Assembly (NCBI GenBank): GCA_905206195.1
Contig: CAJLGN010000082.1
Coordinates: forward strand, 1-6,354
From: an uncultured Roseburia sp.
GTDB taxonomy: Bacteria > Bacillota > Clostridia > Lachnospirales > Lachnospiraceae
DNA length: 6,354 nt
Direction of reading: 5' to 3'
The notes under the pieces: generated by a model
The model's input: only the letters and a program-made list of their open reading frames with translations
Told to the model about the DNA's origin: nothing
Databases searched by the model: none
Position numbers and translations under genes: made by a program
Shown: positions 5,550-6,354 of the stretch, in pieces
How positions within the stretch are numbered: position 1 is the first letter of the stretch
Layout of the letters: each line of letters starts with the position of its first letter

Positions 5550-5867
5550 CTAAAACGCCATCCTGTTCCACTGGTATTTTTCGAGATCTACGTGCAGATC
5601 CACCACTTCAACACCATCCTCCTCAAGCAAAATCTGCTGTCGGTTCACGCCGCCAAACGCGAAGGCGTCGGAGAGCCTTCCCTCCCGGTTCACCACGCGG
5701 TAGCAGGGAATTCCCTCCGGATCTGGATTGACATGGAGCGCATAGCCAACGACTCTCGCCCATCTGCGGTTGCCCGCAAGCGCCGCGATCTGCCCGTAGG
5801 TCGCCACGCTGCCCTGCGGAATCTGCTTCACCACTTCATAGATCTTGTCATAGGAACTTTTGCTCAT
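5550..5867 (-). CDS. MGMT/Ogt-family single-domain alkyltransferase-like protein
   Basis: 105 residues: only the C-terminal DNA-binding/catalytic half of O6-alkylguanine alkyltransferases, the same layout as alkyltransferase-like (ATL) proteins. Seen: ATYGQIA (22-28) with the base-flipping tyrosine position Y24, the recognition helix RRWARVVGYAL (34-44) with the arginine-finger position R38, and the active-site motif PCYRV (54-58). The acceptor cysteine C55 is present but the usual histidine of PCHRV is tyrosine; E. coli ATL has Trp in place of Cys. It may thus repair alkyl-guanine directly, or bind the lesion and hand it to another pathway. The start at 5867 is supported by GGGGGAG upstream and by a promoter at 5904-5912. 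An open frame reaching back to 6002 would begin upstream of that promoter, so it is rejected. The nth gene follows after 63 nt. Confidence 0.88.
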   Translation of the reverse strand: MSKSSYDKIYEVVKQIPQGSVATYGQIAALAGNRRWARVVGYALHVNPDPEGIPCYRVVNREGRLSDAFAFGGVNRQQILLEEDGVEVVDLHVDLEKYQWNRMAF

Positions 5868-5872
5868 ATCCA

Positions 5873-5879
5873 CTCCCCC
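5873..5879 (-). promoter_or_regulatory. Ribosome-binding site deciding the MGMT-like start
   Basis: GGGGGAG on the minus strand ends 5 nt before the ATG at 5867. It supports this internal methionine over the upstream in-frame ATG at 6002. Confidence 0.7.
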
Positions 5880-5903
5880 TCTGCCTGCTATCCATCCCTC
5901 GAC

Positions 5904-5912
5904 ATTATACCA
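5904..5912 (-). promoter_or_regulatory. Extended -10 promoter for the MGMT-like/nth pair
   Basis: TGG-TATAAT on the minus strand: a perfect -10 (5909-5904) with the TGn extension. No good -35 sits at 16-18 nt; TTGCAA is 21 nt away, which is too far. The predicted start is near 5897, leaving a leader of about 30 nt. Confidence 0.6.
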
Positions 5913-5965
5913 CACGGCGGTGAGAAGCGGTTGCAAAATATATCGCAATCCATGATTTCCCGAAT

Positions 5966-5996
5966 TTATCCACAAAGGCGATAATGATATGGATAA
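5966..5996. repeat. Inverted repeat with a DnaA-box match in the divergent intergenic region
   Basis: TTATCCA (5966-5972) and TGGATAA (5990-5996) are perfect 7-bp inverted arms 17 nt apart. The left arm extends to TTATCCACA, the consensus DnaA box. Together with a CCACGTGG palindrome at 6012-6019, these are the only structures seen in the 260-nt gap besides the two promoters. Confidence 0.4.
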
Positions 5997-6043
5997 GAAC
6001 ACAAAAGATTCCCACGTGGATTTTGCCTTTTTGCCGTATTCCC

Positions 6044-6072
6044 TTGCACAAATTCGGTAAGGATGTTAGTAT
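6044..6072 (+). promoter_or_regulatory. Promoter of the MATE exporter gene
   Basis: -35 TTGCAC (6044-6049), 17-nt spacer, extended -10 TGT-TAGTAT (-10 at 6067-6072). The start is expected near 6079, giving about 50 nt of leader with no recognised riboswitch. Confidence 0.55.
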
Positions 6073-6128
6073 GGAAAGGCAATTTTACGAAAGACTACAT
6101 TTTTATAGAAGAAACAAAGGAGGTTCCT

Positions 6129-6354
6129 ATGCAGGAAAATAAGATGGGCGTCATGCCCGTTGACAAATTAATCATATCCATGTCTGTTCCAATCATGGCT
6201 GCCATGCTGATTCAGGCACTCTACAATATCATAGACAGCATTTTCGTGGCAAAAATCAGTGAGAATGCGCTCACAGCAGTTTCGATGGCATTTCCCATCC
6301 AAAATTTGATGATCGCTGTTGGCGTCGGAACCGCGGTCGGTGTAAATGCCCTGC
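6129..6354 (+). CDS. MATE-family efflux transporter, 3' end outside window
   Basis: 75 N-terminal residues of a protein family usually near 450. The family exports drugs or metabolites across the inner membrane using Na+ or H+. Seen: a short polar start (MQENKMGVMPVDKL), a first membrane segment with LIQALYNIIDSIFVAKISENAL (about 27-48), typical of clostridial MATE proteins, and a second segment beginning AVSMAFPIQNLMIAVGVGTAVG. The ATG at 6129 follows a strong AAAGGAGG (6116-6123) with a 5-nt spacer. The frame is open to the window edge. It is divergent from the MGMT-like/nth pair; the substrate is unknown. Confidence 0.92.
   Translation, partial: MQENKMGVMPVDKLIISMSVPIMAAMLIQALYNIIDSIFVAKISENALTAVSMAFPIQNLMIAVGVGTAVGVNAL

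Noticed and set aside
5966..5974. Replication origin from the DnaA box
   Set aside because: There is a single good box with one weaker neighbour, no AT-rich unwinding region and no dnaA/dnaN context.
5868..6002. Longer MGMT-like start at 6002 adding 45 residues
   Set aside because: The extension lies upstream of an extended -10 promoter and has no family similarity. The internal ATG at 5867 has a good ribosome site.

Overview
The window reads as chromosomal DNA of a gut-type clostridial Firmicute, most likely Lachnospiraceae. This is inferred from strong GGAGG-type ribosome sites, mid-range base composition, extended -10 promoters, a clostridial-style MATE protein, an endonuclease III with a lysine-rich tail, and the Actinobacterial/clostridial subtype of 2-isopropylmalate synthase. 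No mobile element, CRISPR array, tRNA or rRNA was seen.

Layout: five genes lie on the minus strand and are transcribed from right to left. They are a small MGMT/Ogt-family protein (5867-5550), endonuclease III nth (5486-4818), a 2-isopropylmalate synthase fused to an AraC-type DNA-binding domain (4639-2645), a GPH-family sugar/cation symporter (2539-1130), and a CaCA-family cation antiporter that runs off the left edge (832-1). One plus-strand gene, a MATE exporter, starts at 6129 and runs off the right edge. It is divergent from the repair genes.

Two regions stand out. First, the leuA product carries a complete IPMS (TIM barrel, linker and leucine-regulatory domain) followed in the same unbroken frame by a full two-helix-turn-helix AraC domain. 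This looks like a biosynthetic enzyme wired to its own transcription factor. Its promoter region has a matching pair of TGATAARATC direct repeats and a structured leader. Second, the 190-nt leader of the CaCA antiporter contains a yybP-ykoY (Mn2+) riboswitch aptamer, recognised from its conserved loops and four helices. It is followed by a terminator that competes for the aptamer's closing strand, and then by a hairpin that buries the ribosome site. This points to Mn2+ export or cation homeostasis as the antiporter's role.

The MGMT-like gene and nth form a small DNA-repair cluster, 63 nt apart, behind an extended -10 promoter. The symporter may be co-transcribed with leuA-araC (105-nt gap, no visible terminator), but a weak promoter candidate is also present in the gap.
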